From positions 1 through 58,424 of the forward strand of contig CADCFA010000025.1 in NCBI GenBank assembly GCA_902800595.1: a stretch of DNA of 58,424 bases. Reading direction: 5' to 3'. The stretch's first letter is position 1. Each line of letters begins with the position of its first letter. The position numbers and the translations under genes are program-made. Shown piece after piece: positions 16,489 through 26,813 of the stretch. The DNA comes from an uncultured Prevotellaceae bacterium. Its GTDB lineage: Bacteria > Bacteroidota > Bacteroidia > Bacteroidales > Bacteroidaceae. The notes below the pieces were generated by a model. That model saw only the letters and a list, made by a program, of their open reading frames with translations, did not search any database and had not been told where the DNA came from.

Positions 16489-18030
16489 TTATTTTGCGTA
16501 AGCAACGCTTCGTGTCTCACGAATGACAGTAATCTTAACCTGTCCTGGATAAGTCATCTCATTCTGAATCTTTGTAGCTATGTCTGTGCTAAGAGCCTCA
16601 CTCTCTGCATCGTTCATCTTATCAGCACCTACGATAACACGGAGCTCGCGACCTGCTTGGATAGCATAGGTCTTCGTTACGCCAGGATAACTCATGGCAA
16701 TAGCCTCAAGATCGTTCAGACGCTTGATATAGGCCTCAACTATTTCACGGCGGGCACCTGGGCGGGCACCAGAAATGGCATCACAAACCTGTACGATCGG
16801 AGCCAATAATGTCTGCATCTCCATCTCATCGTGGTGGGCACCAATAGCATTGCAGATGTCAGGTTTCTCTTTGAACATCTCAGCAATCTTGGCACCATAG
16901 AGTGCATGTGGCATCTCACTATCCTCATCAGGTACCTTACCAATATCATGAAGTAATCCGGCACGCTTTGCTTTCTTCGGGTTCAAGCCAAGTTCTGCAG
17001 CCATAACTGCACATAAATTAGCAGTCTCACGTGCATGCTGTAACAGATTCTGTCCGTAAGAGCTACGGTATTTCATCTTACCGATAATACGAATCAGTTC
17101 CGGATGCAGACCATGGATACCCAAATCTATAGCTGTTCGCTTACCTGTCTCAATAATTTCGTTATCAAGTTGTTTCTTCACCTTAGCAACCACCTCTTCA
17201 ATACGGGCAGGATGGATTCGTCCATCACTTACAAGCTGATGGAGAGCCAAACGGCAGACCTCACGACGTACAGGATCGAATCCAGAGATAACGATAGCCT
17301 CGGGTGTGTCGTCAACAACAATCTCGACACCAGCAGCAGCCTCAAGAGCACGAATATTACGACCTTCACGACCAATAATACGTCCCTTAACCTCGTCATT
17401 ATCAATATGGAAAACACTAACTGAGTTTTCTATTGCAGTCTCAGTAGCAACACGCTGGATAGTCTGAATGACAATCTTCTTGGCCTGAGCATTAGCATTA
17501 AGCTTTGCTTCATCCATAATCTCATTAATATAGCTGGCTGCAGCAGTCTTAGCCTCATCCTTCATCGACTCTACCAAACGGGTCTTTGCTTCTTCTGCAC
17601 TCAGGCCAGACACCTCTTCAAGTTTCTCACGTTCTTTGAGCTGCATTTTCTCAAGTTCTTCACTCTTAATAGTCAGAAGTTTCTTCTCATTATCGATGCG
17701 TGTCTGCTGGTTGTCAAGGTCATTCTTACGGCGACCAAGTTCCTCCTGACGCTGATTCAGTGAGATTTCGCGCTGTTTCAAACGGTTCTCACTCTGCTGG
17801 ATGTGCTGGTTGCGCTGTTGCACTTCCTTCTCAAGTTCACTCTTTTTATTGAGGAACTTCTCCTTCACTTCCAGCAGTTTCTTTTCTTTGATAACCTCAG
17901 CCTGTTTTTCGGCTGTATCAAGCATCTCTTTGTATTTTCCCTTCAAAACATAGCGGAAAACAAGATATCCACCAACACCTCCCAGAACGAGAGCACCGGC
18001 AGCAATCAATAGTACAAAAATTAAATCCAT
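16489..18030 (-). CDS. rny: Ribonuclease Y
   Basis: Membrane-anchored endoribonuclease that starts mRNA decay. The 513 residues comprise an N-terminal membrane helix (residues about 3-25), a long Glu/Lys/Gln-rich coiled coil to about residue 150, a KH domain with [15 protein letters not shown], an HD domain with [11 protein letters not shown] and [10 protein letters not shown], and the C-terminal family segment ending ETRSVAYAK. Length and architecture match the family. It is downstream of zapA with a 30-bp gap, an arrangement known from Bacteroidetes. Confidence 0.96.
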   Translation of the reverse strand: MDLIFVLLIAAGALVLGGVGGYLVFRYVLKGKYKEMLDTAEKQAEVIKEKKLLEVKEKFLNKKSELEKEVQQRNQHIQQSENRLKQREISLNQRQEELGRRKNDLDNQQTRIDNEKKLLTIKSEELEKMQLKEREKLEEVSGLSAEEAKTRLVESMKDEAKTAAASYINEIMDEAKLNANAQAKKIVIQTIQRVATETAIENSVSVFHIDNDEVKGRIIGREGRNIRALEAAAGVEIVVDDTPEAIVISGFDPVRREVCRLALHQLVSDGRIHPARIEEVVAKVKKQLDNEIIETGKRTAIDLGIHGLHPELIRIIGKMKYRSSYGQNLLQHARETANLCAVMAAELGLNPKKAKRAGLLHDIGKVPDEDSEMPHALYGAKIAEMFKEKPDICNAIGAHHDEMEMQTLLAPIVQVCDAISGARPGARREIVEAYIKRLNDLEAIAMSYPGVTKTYAIQAGRELRVIVGADKMNDAESEALSTDIATKIQNEMTYPGQVKITVIRETRSVAYAK

Positions 18031-18060
18031 ATAAAATCTATATTGTTATTAAATGATTTC

Positions 18061-18360
18061 TTACTTCAACACTTCCTCAATCTCAGAAGTCAACTTCGCA
18101 AGAACATCATCATAGGGAGCGGTATCATTTTTACCGCGCTCACGCTCATGAAGCAGAGCTATATCAATCAGCGTCATCAACGCGATTGTATGCTCTCCTT
18201 TACGACCTTTATAAGCCTGAGCATAGGCATTATACCGATCGGTAATGAGCTTGGCTGCACGTCGATAGAGTTCTTCATCAGAGCGGCGTATTGTCACCTC
18301 AATCTCTTCGTCATAGACATGCAGACGTATATGGAGTTTGTCGTTGTTTACTTCTGCCAT
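18061..18360 (-). CDS. zapA: Cell division protein ZapA
   Basis: A 99-residue FtsZ-ring-associated protein. The N-terminal half (LHIRLHVYDEEIEVTIRRSDEELYRR in parts) and the helical C-terminal half with YNAYAQAY and ALMTLIDIALLH match the ZapA family. It lies between a coiled-coil gene (11-bp gap) and rny, and the three are probably one transcript. Confidence 0.85.
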   Translation of the reverse strand: MAEVNNDKLHIRLHVYDEEIEVTIRRSDEELYRRAAKLITDRYNAYAQAYKGRKGEHTIALMTLIDIALLHERERGKNDTAPYDDVLAKLTSEIEEVLK

Positions 18361-18371
18361 TGAATAGCACT

Positions 18372-18668
18372 TTATTTCCCGTCACTTAAAAGGGAGATGC
18401 ACTTATTCACATCACGAATCATCTTAGATACCCTTGCCTTGGCACCTTCGAGATCTCCATCTGTAATTTCCAGCATCTTAGCCATCTTCAGTGAATTGTA
18501 ATTTTCATCCGCTTGAGCCAACTTTGACTTTAGATTCTGAATCTCCTGTTCGTCTTTCTGCAACTGCACATGCAAAGCGCTGTTCTCCTTTTTCAGTTCT
18601 TGAAAACGAAGAATCATCTGCCGAACACGAGTCTCGAAAGTTGTCAGCGTCTTCTCATTTGGATCCAT
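18372..18668 (-). CDS. Small coiled-coil protein upstream of zapA
   Basis: A 98-residue acidic and helical protein with heptad-like Leu spacing (VRQMILRFQELKKENSALH, then LQKDEQEIQNLKSKLAQ). I do not recognise a specific family. By position and shape it resembles a ZapB-like partner of ZapA, but this is inference. It is the first gene of the zapA-rny unit. Confidence 0.75.
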   Translation of the reverse strand: MDPNEKTLTTFETRVRQMILRFQELKKENSALHVQLQKDEQEIQNLKSKLAQADENYNSLKMAKMLEITDGDLEGAKARVSKMIRDVNKCISLLSDGK

Positions 18669-18749
18669 ATCATAACTATTTGGTGTACAAAATTATATAA
18701 AATCTATTTTAAAGATAAACGTAGAGCTCATCTTTTAAGTTTTTTTATA

Positions 18750-19370
18750 TTATTTGTCGTCTTCTGCAGGTCTTGGCTCCTTTTTGGCGAGCATTACTAC
18801 TTTATAAACGAAGTCTGTAACCCACTTTTGAGAGAAACCAAGACGGCGGTTATACTCACGTACAGCAACTACAGTTTTCATTACACCTGCATCAGAGAAG
18901 TCATTCTTGTTAAAGATATCGTTCACAGTCTTTTCTGTCATGGTGTACAGGGCTTTCTTCATGAAACCAGGCAAACGAAGTTTGAATTTCATAAGGTTAC
19001 CTGTCAACATCATGATATCCTGGGTAAAACCCTGAAACTGGAGCAAATAAGTCTGAGCATCCTGAATTTTCTTACAGCGACGGCGAAGGCTCTGATCAAT
19101 CTCCTTGAAGAAGTCATCATCCATTCCATACATCTCTTTAAGCATCTTTTTACAACGAGAACGTTCACCTACACCTAATTTGTTATTAACAGTAGGGACC
19201 TTTAGTGTGGCTTTAAACACACGGAGGTCAGGAAGGGCTGCCAGGTTAGTAATACCCAAATCTGCTGCCATAGCTGCCTGGAAATACACACGGATGAGGG
19301 TCATGAAATCTTCCATTCCACCCACCTTCTGAGAGTCGCTCTTTCCAAAAATTTTATTCCAAAATCCCAT
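18750..19370 (-). CDS. Conserved protein of unknown function
   Basis: A 206-residue protein, mostly helical, starting MGFWNKIFGKSD and ending in a charged tail. There is no signal peptide or membrane segment and I recognise no domain. It carries many Met and Lys residues (for example MMMLTGNLMKFKLRLPG-like core at about residues 125-140). It has its own promoter-like box 31 nt upstream and is divergent from rfbA. The coding potential is convincing: one long frame with Bacteroidales-like codon use. Confidence 0.7.
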   Translation of the reverse strand: MGFWNKIFGKSDSQKVGGMEDFMTLIRVYFQAAMAADLGITNLAALPDLRVFKATLKVPTVNNKLGVGERSRCKKMLKEMYGMDDDFFKEIDQSLRRRCKKIQDAQTYLLQFQGFTQDIMMLTGNLMKFKLRLPGFMKKALYTMTEKTVNDIFNKNDFSDAGVMKTVVAVREYNRRLGFSQKWVTDFVYKVVMLAKKEPRPAEDDK

Positions 19371-19401
19371 ATTTTCAATTATAATTTGTCAATTTCGTCT
19401 G

Positions 19402-19409
19402 CAAAGGTA
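19402..19409 (-). promoter_or_regulatory. Candidate -7 element for the 18750-19370 gene
   Basis: Minus-strand TACCTTTG, 31 nt upstream of the ATG at 19370. The position where -33 should fall (about 19429-19433) lies inside a heptamer repeat and has no TTTG. Confidence 0.55.
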
Positions 19410-19418
19410 CAAAAAAAA

Positions 19419-19446
19419 TTAAGAATTAAGAATTAAGATTGAGAAT
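19419..19446. repeat. Heptamer repeat between divergent promoters
   Basis: Two exact TTAAGAA units followed by two degenerate ones (TTAAGAT, TGAGAAT). It fills the shared -33 region of the divergent promoters at 19402-19409 and 19453-19460. Confidence 0.7.
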
Positions 19447-19452
19447 TATTTG

Positions 19453-19460
19453 TATCTTTG
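19453..19460 (+). promoter_or_regulatory. Candidate -7 element for rfbA
   Basis: TATCTTTG, 21 nt upstream of the rfbA ATG. No -33 TTTG is visible because that position lies in the heptamer repeat. Confidence 0.55.
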
Positions 19461-19481
19461 CACCCAACAAATCATTTATTT

Positions 19482-20366
19482 ATGAAAGGAATCGTATTAG
19501 CAGGTGGTTCTGGTACACGCCTCTACCCCATTACCAAAGGTGTCAGCAAGCAGTTGATACCAATTTTTGATAAACCAATGATCTACTATCCCATCTCAAC
19601 ACTGATGCTGGCTGGTATTCGTGACATTCTGATTATTTCGACACCGTATGATCTACCAGGTTTCAAACGCCTGCTAGGGGACGGCAGTGAACTGGGAGTC
19701 CGTTTCGAATATGCAGAACAACCTTCTCCTGATGGTTTGGCACAAGCCTTCATTATTGGCGAGGAGTTTGTAGGTAACGACAGTGTTTGTTTAGTACTGG
19801 GTGATAATATATTTTATGGAAGTGGTTTTACAGGCATGCTTAAACAGGCTGTTGAAAATGCAGAAAAGAAAGGGCATGCCACAGTTTTTGGCTATTATGT
19901 GAATGATCCTGAGCGTTATGGTGTGGCCGAATTTGACAAAAACGGGAATTGTCTGAGTATTGAAGAGAAACCAGAACATCCGAAGTCGAACTATGCTGTG
20001 GTTGGACTCTATTTCTATCCAAACAGCGTTGTAGAGATTGCCAAAAACATCAAACCCAGCGCTCGTGGTGAATTGGAAATCACTACCGTGAACCAGACAT
20101 ATCTGCAGCAGAAGAACCTGTTGGTTCAGACTCTTCAACGTGGTTTTGCATGGCTCGATACAGGAACACACGACTCCCTTTCTGAAGCTTCAACCTTTAT
20201 TGAGGTGATAGAGAAGCGTCAGGGATTAAAGGTAGCCTGCCTTGAAGAGATTGCTTACAAACGGGGATGGATTGACAAAGAACAGCTGATAGCCTTAGCG
20301 CAGCCAATGGCTAAGAACGACTATGGCAAGTATTTGCTGCGTCGCGCCGAAGAGTACGTAAAATAG
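19482..20366 (+). CDS. rfbA: Glucose-1-phosphate thymidylyltransferase
   Basis: First step of dTDP-L-rhamnose synthesis. The 294 residues begin with [17 protein letters not shown] and [19 protein letters not shown], followed by VLGDNIFYG and [11 protein letters not shown] start at 19482 because the nucleotide-binding motif must be N-terminal. The rhamnose reductase gene rfbD is 7 kb away on the other strand; rfbB and rfbC are not in the window. Confidence 0.96.
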   Translation: MKGIVLAGGSGTRLYPITKGVSKQLIPIFDKPMIYYPISTLMLAGIRDILIISTPYDLPGFKRLLGDGSELGVRFEYAEQPSPDGLAQAFIIGEEFVGNDSVCLVLGDNIFYGSGFTGMLKQAVENAEKKGHATVFGYYVNDPERYGVAEFDKNGNCLSIEEKPEHPKSNYAVVGLYFYPNSVVEIAKNIKPSARGELEITTVNQTYLQQKNLLVQTLQRGFAWLDTGTHDSLSEASTFIEVIEKRQGLKVACLEEIAYKRGWIDKEQLIALAQPMAKNDYGKYLLRRAEEYVK

Positions 20367-20396
20367 CGTACTCTTCAAAACTTTTTCGGCCAATTA

Positions 20397-20428
20397 TTTG
20401 GTAGTTTCAATAAAATGGCCTACTTTTG
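20397..20428 (+). promoter_or_regulatory. Promoter of the sigma-factor gene
   Basis: TTTG at 20397-20400, a 20-bp spacer and TACTTTTG at 20421-20428. The leader to the ATG is about 70 nt. Confidence 0.7.
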
Positions 20429-20502
20429 CAAGCGAATATTAACAACTAAAATTATTATTGCCTATCGAAACAAACTTTACTCAGATTTAAATTTTTATAA
20501 AT

Positions 20503-21102
20503 ATGAGTACATTGAAAACAATGACCGACGAAGAGTTGGCATTGGCATATATTGATGGCAATAACAGAGCATTCGATGAATTACTTTCTCGCAGTCAAGA
20601 CAAAATCTTTGACTACATTTTCTATATGGTAAAGGATGAAGATCTTGCCAATGATCTGTTTCAAGAGACCTTCCTCAAAATAATTACCAAATTGAGAGAT
20701 GGGCGTTATATCAATTCGGGTAAGTTTATGTGCTGGGCCATGCGTATTGCCCATAACGTGATTATTGATCACTTTAGAGCAATAAAGAGTAGTAAGATTG
20801 TGGATCAGGGAAAGGATAATGATCTCTCGAATCTGCGTGGAAACACCATATTTGACAGCAACCGTGAAAGTGAGTTGGCCAATGCTCAAGTTCTTAAAGA
20901 TGTAAGACGATTGATGGAAAATCTGCCAGATGCACAACGGGAAGTGGTATATATGCGTTTCTTTCAGGATTTGTCGTTCAAAGAGATTGCCGAACAGACA
21001 AATGTCAGCATCAACACGTCATTAGGACGTATGCGCTACGCCCTGATAAACATGCGGAAACTGTCGAAAGTATATGGTGTCAGCCTCGTGATAGACTCCT
21101 GA
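20503..21102 (+). CDS. Sigma-70 family RNA polymerase sigma factor, ECF-like
   Basis: A 199-residue two-domain sigma factor. Region 2 contains FDYIFYMVKDEDLANDLFQETFLKI and WAMRIAHNVIIDHFR; region 4 contains LPDAQREVVYMRFFQDLSFKEIAEQ and INTSLGRMRYALINMRK. There is no region 1 or 3, as expected for ECF-type factors. No anti-sigma gene is adjacent, so how it is controlled is not visible. It converges on rpe with a 23-bp overlap. Confidence 0.9.
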   Translation: MSTLKTMTDEELALAYIDGNNRAFDELLSRSQDKIFDYIFYMVKDEDLANDLFQETFLKIITKLRDGRYINSGKFMCWAMRIAHNVIIDHFRAIKSSKIVDQGKDNDLSNLRGNTIFDSNRESELANAQVLKDVRRLMENLPDAQREVVYMRFFQDLSFKEIAEQTNVSINTSLGRMRYALINMRKLSKVYGVSLVIDS

Positions 21103-21736
21103 GCTGACGAACCACCTCCTCAGGCTGAGGGGCATTGAACACATAGCTACCGCTGACAAGCACATCGACGCCCGCAGCCACCAGTCGTGGAGCAGTCTCG
21201 CCTTGGACACCACCATCCACTTCAATCAGAGTATTCAGGCCCTTCTCATCGATCATTCGGCGCAGGCGTTTCACCTTATCGATAGTGTTCTCAATAAACT
21301 TCTGTCCGCCAAAACCAGGATTTACACTCATCAGCAGCACCATGTCGATATCGCCAAGAATATCCTCAAGCATGGAGACTGGCGTAGAGGGATTCAGCGT
21401 CACACCAGCTTTCATACCCGCATTATGAATTTCCTGAACCGTACGGTGCAGATGGATGGAGGCCTCGAAATGCACATTCATCATCATAGCGCCCAGTTTG
21501 GCTGTCTGCTGGATATAGCGCTCAGGTTCCTCAATCATGTAATGCACATCGAGCGGTTTCTTACATGCCTTGGCGACAGCCTCAAGTACAGGAAATCCAA
21601 AGGAGATGTTGGGGACGAACGAGCCGTCCATCACATCGAGGTGAAGCCAGTCGGCCTCACTCCGATTAATCATGTCGATGTCGCGGTCGAGATGCAGGAA
21701 GTCGGCAGCGAGCAATGAAGGTGATACTAATGCCAT
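21080..21736 (-). CDS. rpe: Ribulose-phosphate 3-epimerase
   Basis: Pentose-phosphate pathway epimerase with a TIM barrel. The 218 residues begin VSPSLLAADFLHL, followed by WLHLDVMDGSFVPNISFG, LDVHYMIEEPERYI, VNPGFGGQKFIE and EVDGGVQGETAPRLVAAG. Full length. It is the last gene of an eight-gene leftward run that starts at 28893, after a 75-bp gap. Confidence 0.96.
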   Translation of the reverse strand: MALVSPSLLAADFLHLDRDIDMINRSEADWLHLDVMDGSFVPNISFGFPVLEAVAKACKKPLDVHYMIEEPERYIQQTAKLGAMMMNVHFEASIHLHRTVQEIHNAGMKAGVTLNPSTPVSMLEDILGDIDMVLLMSVNPGFGGQKFIENTIDKVKRLRRMIDEKGLNTLIEVDGGVQGETAPRLVAAGVDVLVSGSYVFNAPQPEEVVRQLRSLSRG

Positions 21737-21811
21737 AATTTCTCGGGGTAGAAATCTTCATAGGCAATCACAATTTAATAATGTTTATACCTATATAAAC
21801 GCTCACACCTT

Positions 21812-22789
21812 TTATTTTATTATATACTTCTCAATATTTTTATTACCATTCAGGAAATCACGGGCTTTCATGCGGGTCTTACCAGCCAACTGAAGCTCAT
21901 CGATCTGAAGTAGGAAGTCGCCTGTGGTGATATAGAGTACACCCTTATAGACCACGATCATACCCGGACGCATACCAGGATTCTTTTCTGTCTTCGTAGT
22001 CTTGAATATCTTTAGATCAACCGACTTTCCATCAGGTCCCATCAGGGTAGTCCAGGCACCAGGGTACGGACTCAGACCACGAACGAAGTCATAGATACGT
22101 TTGGAAGGACGATCCCAGTTGATCTCACAGACATCCTTAAACAACTTAGGGGCTTCGTAGAGTCGTTTGAACTTACCCTCAAGTTCCTCCTGCGGAATAC
22201 TCTCAGGATGCCCATCAGACTTGATGATTTTTTCGATGGTCTCCAGACAGATGTCCGCACCAAGATGCATCAGACCGTCATACACATACTCCACATCAGC
22301 CGTATCAGGGATATCGAAAGGCTTCTGCAGGATTACACGACCTGTATCAATATCCTTATCGAGGAAGAAGGTTGTAACACCTGTACAGTTCTCACCATTG
22401 ATGACCGCCCAGTTGATGGGAGCTGCGCCACGATACTGAGGCAATAAGGCCGCATGCACATTGAAAGTGCCATAGGAAGGCATATCCCAAACTACCTCAG
22501 GCAGCATACGGAAAGCCACCACCACCTGAAGGTTTGCCTTATAACTGCGTAACTGCTCCACGAAGGCAGGATCTTTCATCTTCTCAGGCTGAAGCACAGG
22601 CAACTGGTGCTCAAGTGCATACTTCTTTACTTCTGAGGGCTGTACCTCATTCTGATGACGACCTACGGGTTTGTCGGGCTGTGTTACTACAGCCACTACG
22701 TTGTACTCGTTCTCCACCAAAGCCTTCAGTGTTTCCACAGCGAACTCAGGCGTACCCATAAACACAATTCTTAAGTCCTTCTTCTCCAT
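21812..22789 (-). CDS. fmt: Methionyl-tRNA formyltransferase
   Basis: Formylates initiator Met-tRNA. The 325 residues open with LRIVFMGTPEFAVETLKAL, then VVTQPDKPVGR, the formyl-folate site NVHAALLPQYRGAAPINWA and GVTTFFLDKDIDTG. The C-terminal domain is present (SPYPGAWTTL). Full length; 20 bp after the clc gene. Confidence 0.96.
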   Translation of the reverse strand: MEKKDLRIVFMGTPEFAVETLKALVENEYNVVAVVTQPDKPVGRHQNEVQPSEVKKYALEHQLPVLQPEKMKDPAFVEQLRSYKANLQVVVAFRMLPEVVWDMPSYGTFNVHAALLPQYRGAAPINWAVINGENCTGVTTFFLDKDIDTGRVILQKPFDIPDTADVEYVYDGLMHLGADICLETIEKIIKSDGHPESIPQEELEGKFKRLYEAPKLFKDVCEINWDRPSKRIYDFVRGLSPYPGAWTTLMGPDGKSVDLKIFKTTKTEKNPGMRPGMIVVYKGVLYITTGDFLLQIDELQLAGKTRMKARDFLNGNKNIEKYIIK

Positions 22790-22809
22790 AACTTCAATAT
22801 TTCAATTCT

Positions 22810-24612
22810 TCAATCCTCACTCATATCAGCCACCATCTTACGATACATCGTATAGATACGTTGGCGAGAAATATAACCTTTCAAACGATTATCCACATCA
22901 AGCACAGGAAGCCAATTAGCCCCCGTCCGATCAAATGCCCGCATCACATCTGCCATAGGTGTAGTATCGCTCAATCGAGCCTTTGGATCTGTCATCAACT
23001 GAGAAGCCATAAAATGATGATAAAGCTCGATACGGAACACCACATTACGGATTTTCATAATGTCAATCTCACCCAATAGCATGCCTCCAGCATCCAATAC
23101 GGGAATTACAGTAGAATGGCTGCGACTGATTTTATTAACAATTTGTCCCAGTTCCATATCTGGTGTTACACTTAAATAATCTTTCTCAATAACCGAGTCA
23201 AGATTCATCAGTGTCAGTACAGCGTGATCAGTATGATGCGTTATCAACTTGCCCTGTTTAGCCAAGCGGGAACCATAGATACTGTGAGGCTCAAAAATGA
23301 TAATTGTAAGATAGGCACACACGCTGACAATCATGAGTGGCATAAACATACTATAACCACCTGTCAGTTCTGCAATCAAAAAGATACCTGTAAGAGGCGC
23401 ATGCATCACACCAGACATCACCCCTGCCATACCCAATAACGAAAAATTCTTTTCCGGGATGTAAACTCCAATCTCATTCATGTTCCAAATCCGGGAAAAA
23501 AGGAATCCTGTGAAGCAGCCGATGAATAAGGAGGGAGCAAATGTACCACCACAACCACCACCACCATTTGTAGCAGAGGTTGCCATCACTTTCGTAAACA
23601 ATACCAAGGCAATATATGGGATAAGCATTGAGCCCTGTCCAGAGAACAAAGAATTATTAAGAATCTGATTCCAGTCGGCCTCAGTCTTTCCATTCAGCAG
23701 CAGATTGATACTGATATATCCCTCACCATAAAGTGCGGGAAAGATGAAAATAAGCAAGCTCAGTACGGTTCCACCTATAGCCAATTTAACATAAGGTTGG
23801 TCCTTAAAACGTGCAAACACATCCTCACAGGCACCCATCATACGAATAAAATAAAGAGATACCAAACCACAACTGGCACCCAACAACACACAAGCAGGAA
23901 TACGTTCCACCGACCATTCACTGTCAAGATGGAAAGTAAATAGTGAGGCATCACCCCTGAAGATATAAGTGAACACAGTAGCTGTCACGCAAGAGACAAG
24001 GATAGGCAACAAAGCCGACATCGTCATATCAATCATCAGCACTTCCAACGTAAACACCAAGCCAGCAATTGGTGCCTTGAAGATACCTGCGATAGCACCT
24101 GCTGCCCCACAACCGACTAGTGTCATCAGCATCTTACGGTCAAGATGGAATAATTGTCCGAGATTTGAGCCGATAGCAGAACCCGTCAATACTATTGGTG
24201 CCTCAGCTCCTACAGAACCACCAAAGCCTATGGTAATGGCAGAGGCGATGACAGATGACCAGCAATTATGAGATTTCAGACGTGATTTGTTGGTTGAGAT
24301 GGCGTAGAGAATACGAGTAATACCATGTGAGATATTATCCTTTACCACATAGCGTACAAAAAGTGATGTCAGATAGATACCCACCACAGGATACACCAGA
24401 TAAAGCCAGTTGGCATGTGTACGATCGAAAGAGCTTGTGAGAAGCGAAACAATCTGATTAATAATCCAGTGAAGTGAGAAAGCAGCCACAGCAGCAAAAA
24501 AGCCAACAAGGAGGGCGAGAATGATCATGAACATCTTCTCACTCACATGTGCTACCCGCCATTCATGCAAACGATGTAACCATGTCGGTTTCTCTGTAGC
24601 TATTGTTTCCAT
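22810..24612 (-). CDS. ClC-family chloride channel/transporter with CBS pair
   Basis: Membrane protein of 600 residues: about the first 430 form the ClC core and the rest a tandem CBS pair. Core motifs are GFGGSVGAEAPIVLTGSAIG, which keeps the gating Glu (GAEAP in place of the usual GxEGP), and GGGGCGGTFAPSLFIG. The CBS part has DYLSVTPDMELGQIVNKIS and ANWLPVLDVDNRLKGYISR. The Ser-containing selectivity motif GSGIP is not evident; ISHGITRIL lies near that position, so ion selectivity is open. The gene belongs to the fmt/tsaC operon. Confidence 0.9.
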   Translation of the reverse strand: METIATEKPTWLHRLHEWRVAHVSEKMFMIILALLVGFFAAVAAFSLHWIINQIVSLLTSSFDRTHANWLYLVYPVVGIYLTSLFVRYVVKDNISHGITRILYAISTNKSRLKSHNCWSSVIASAITIGFGGSVGAEAPIVLTGSAIGSNLGQLFHLDRKMLMTLVGCGAAGAIAGIFKAPIAGLVFTLEVLMIDMTMSALLPILVSCVTATVFTYIFRGDASLFTFHLDSEWSVERIPACVLLGASCGLVSLYFIRMMGACEDVFARFKDQPYVKLAIGGTVLSLLIFIFPALYGEGYISINLLLNGKTEADWNQILNNSLFSGQGSMLIPYIALVLFTKVMATSATNGGGGCGGTFAPSLFIGCFTGFLFSRIWNMNEIGVYIPEKNFSLLGMAGVMSGVMHAPLTGIFLIAELTGGYSMFMPLMIVSVCAYLTIIIFEPHSIYGSRLAKQGKLITHHTDHAVLTLMNLDSVIEKDYLSVTPDMELGQIVNKISRSHSTVIPVLDAGGMLLGEIDIMKIRNVVFRIELYHHFMASQLMTDPKARLSDTTPMADVMRAFDRTGANWLPVLDVDNRLKGYISRQRIYTMYRKMVADMSED

Positions 24613-24627
24613 CAGCTATTTACATTT

Positions 24628-25209
24628 TCACTTTCTGATAATCGTTACTTCCCCATTTTCCTTCAATTTGATAATACTCGAAGGCGTATGGGGCTTATGC
24701 TCCTGACGACGGCTCCAGCATACGTAATCTACAGCCTCAATGATTCTGGGATCGATATCACCATAATTCTGTGCTGGAGGTTCGCCACTGATATTGGCAG
24801 AAGTTGACACGATGGCCTTCTGAAATCTGAAACAAAGCTCTTTTGAGAAAGGTTCATTCGTAATCCGCATCCCAACACTGCCGTCTTCAGCTATCAGATT
24901 CTCTGCCAGATTGATGGCGCCATCAAGAATCAACGTTGTGGGTTTACCGTCACTTTCCTTCAGACTATCCACAAGCTGCCAGGCCACATCAGGCACATTC
25001 CTGAAGTAGCGCTGCATACGGGCATCACTATCCACCAGGCAAATCAGGGCCTTCGAATCATCACGCTGCTTGATTTCATACACGCGTTTTACAGCCTCAG
25101 CATTAGTAGCATCACAACCAATACCCCAGACTGTATCCGTAGGATAAAGAATCACCCCACCTTTCCGCATCATCTCAACTGCATTCTTTATATCTTCTTC
25201 TCTTGTCAT
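24628..25209 (-). CDS. tsaC: L-threonylcarbamoyladenylate synthase (YrdC/Sua5 type)
   Basis: Makes threonylcarbamoyl-AMP for the tRNA t6A modification. The 193 residues include GGVILYPTDTVWGIGCDA, IKQRDDSKALICLV, VGMRITNEPF and IVSTSANISGEPPA. Its start overlaps the prfC stop by 1 bp, so they are probably co-translated. Confidence 0.93.
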   Translation of the reverse strand: MTREEDIKNAVEMMRKGGVILYPTDTVWGIGCDATNAEAVKRVYEIKQRDDSKALICLVDSDARMQRYFRNVPDVAWQLVDSLKESDGKPTTLILDGAINLAENLIAEDGSVGMRITNEPFSKELCFRFQKAIVSTSANISGEPPAQNYGDIDPRIIEAVDYVCWSRRQEHKPHTPSSIIKLKENGEVTIIRK

Positions 25210-26798
25210 TAGAATTCACTTGTAAAGTGGAACTTAATATGTTTGAAGTCCTCCTGCGCCATAGAGAGCACATAGCCTGAGTCTGCGAGGAACACGTCAC
25301 GTCCTTCCTTGTCCTTGGCCATATACTGGTACTTACGCTTCTTGAAGTTCTCCAGTTCTGCATCATCATCACTCTCAATCCAACAGGCTTTATAGAGATG
25401 CACAGGTTCCCAACGGCACTTGGCATTATACTCGTTCTCCAGACGATACTGAATCACCTCAAACTGCAACTGACCTACGGTACCGATAATCTTACGGTTG
25501 TTGAACTGGTTGACAAACAACTGGGCAACGCCCTCATCCATCAACTGGTCGATACCTTTCTGTAGCTGTTTCGACTTCATAGGGTCATCGTTCTCTATGT
25601 ATTTGAATAACTCTGGTGAGAAAGATGGCAGACCGCGGAAATGCAGCTGTTCACCCTCCGTCAAAGTATCACCAATCTTAAATACGCCGCCAGAATCAGG
25701 AAGACCAACTATATCACCTGGCCAAGCCTCGTCGATGGTACTCTTTCGCTGTGCCATAAACTGCGTGGGTGAAGTAAAGCGCATCGTTTTCCCGTGGCGT
25801 ACATGAAGATAAGGCTGATTTCGTTGGAATTTTCCGCTACAAACCTTGCAAAAAGCAATACATGAGCGATGGTTGGGATCGATATTGGCAGTAATTTTAA
25901 AGATAAAACCCGTGAATTTCTTCTCCTCAGGCTCTACCTCACGCTCCTCTGCTTTAGTCGGACGGGGCGAAGGGGCTATCTCTACAAAACAATTCAGCAG
26001 CTCCTGCACACCAAAGTTATTCAGGGCAGAGCCAAAGAATACTGGCGCTACCTCTGCAGCACGATAGGTCTCCACATCAAATTCGGGATACACACCATCC
26101 ACCAGTTCCAGATCCTCACGCAACTTAGCAGCGTTTTCCTCACCTACTCTCTGATCGAGTTCTGTGCTATCTATATCCACCTCTACCTTATCCGTCACCC
26201 GCTGTTTGTCTGGCGTAAAGAGGTCAAGTTTCTGTTCGTAGATATTATACACGCCCTTGAACTTTGCACCCTGGTTGATAGGCCATGACAACGGGCGCAC
26301 TTTGATTTCAAGCTCTTGTTCCAACTCATCAAGCAAGTCAAATGGGTCACGTCCTTCACGATCCATCTTATTAATAAAGATGATAACAGGTGTCTTACGC
26401 ATACGGCAAACCGTCATCAATTTTCTTGTCTGCGTCTCCACACCTTTGGCACCATCCACCACGATGATAGCTGAATCCACAGCTGTCAGCGTACGGAACG
26501 TATCTTCAGCAAAGTCCTGGTGGCCAGGGGTATCAAGGATATTCACCTTGTATTCCACATCCGACCCGTCGGGGGTATAGTCAAACTCCATCACAGAGGT
26601 CGAAACAGAGATACCACGCTGTTTCTCAATATCCATCCAGTCGGATGTTGCAGTCTTCTTAATCTTATTATTCTTGACGGCACCAGCCACTTGTATCTGT
26701 CCACCGAACAATAGGAATTTCTCCGTCAGTGTCGTCTTACCCGCATCCGGGTGCGATATTATCGCAAATGTTCTTCTTCTGTCAATTTCCTGATTCAT
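25209..26798 (-). CDS. prfC: Peptide chain release factor 3
   Basis: GTPase that recycles RF1/RF2 from the ribosome. The 529 residues start with [20 protein letters not shown] (G1), followed by [18 protein letters not shown] (G3) and [19 protein letters not shown] (G4), then the RF3-specific domains 2 and 3 ([20 protein letters not shown]). I use the ATG at 26798; one codon upstream there is only a TTG. Part of the lysE-to-rpe operon. Confidence 0.96.
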   Translation of the reverse strand: MNQEIDRRRTFAIISHPDAGKTTLTEKFLLFGGQIQVAGAVKNNKIKKTATSDWMDIEKQRGISVSTSVMEFDYTPDGSDVEYKVNILDTPGHQDFAEDTFRTLTAVDSAIIVVDGAKGVETQTRKLMTVCRMRKTPVIIFINKMDREGRDPFDLLDELEQELEIKVRPLSWPINQGAKFKGVYNIYEQKLDLFTPDKQRVTDKVEVDIDSTELDQRVGEENAAKLREDLELVDGVYPEFDVETYRAAEVAPVFFGSALNNFGVQELLNCFVEIAPSPRPTKAEEREVEPEEKKFTGFIFKITANIDPNHRSCIAFCKVCSGKFQRNQPYLHVRHGKTMRFTSPTQFMAQRKSTIDEAWPGDIVGLPDSGGVFKIGDTLTEGEQLHFRGLPSFSPELFKYIENDDPMKSKQLQKGIDQLMDEGVAQLFVNQFNNRKIIGTVGQLQFEVIQYRLENEYNAKCRWEPVHLYKACWIESDDDAELENFKKRKYQYMAKDKEGRDVFLADSGYVLSMAQEDFKHIKFHFTSEF

Positions 26799-26813
26799 CA
26801 ATCTTTCTTATTT

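Noticed and set aside
21783-21800. GTTTATA/TATAAAC hairpin between fmt and rpe
   Set aside because: AT-only stem with no T-run in either direction; unlikely to terminate.
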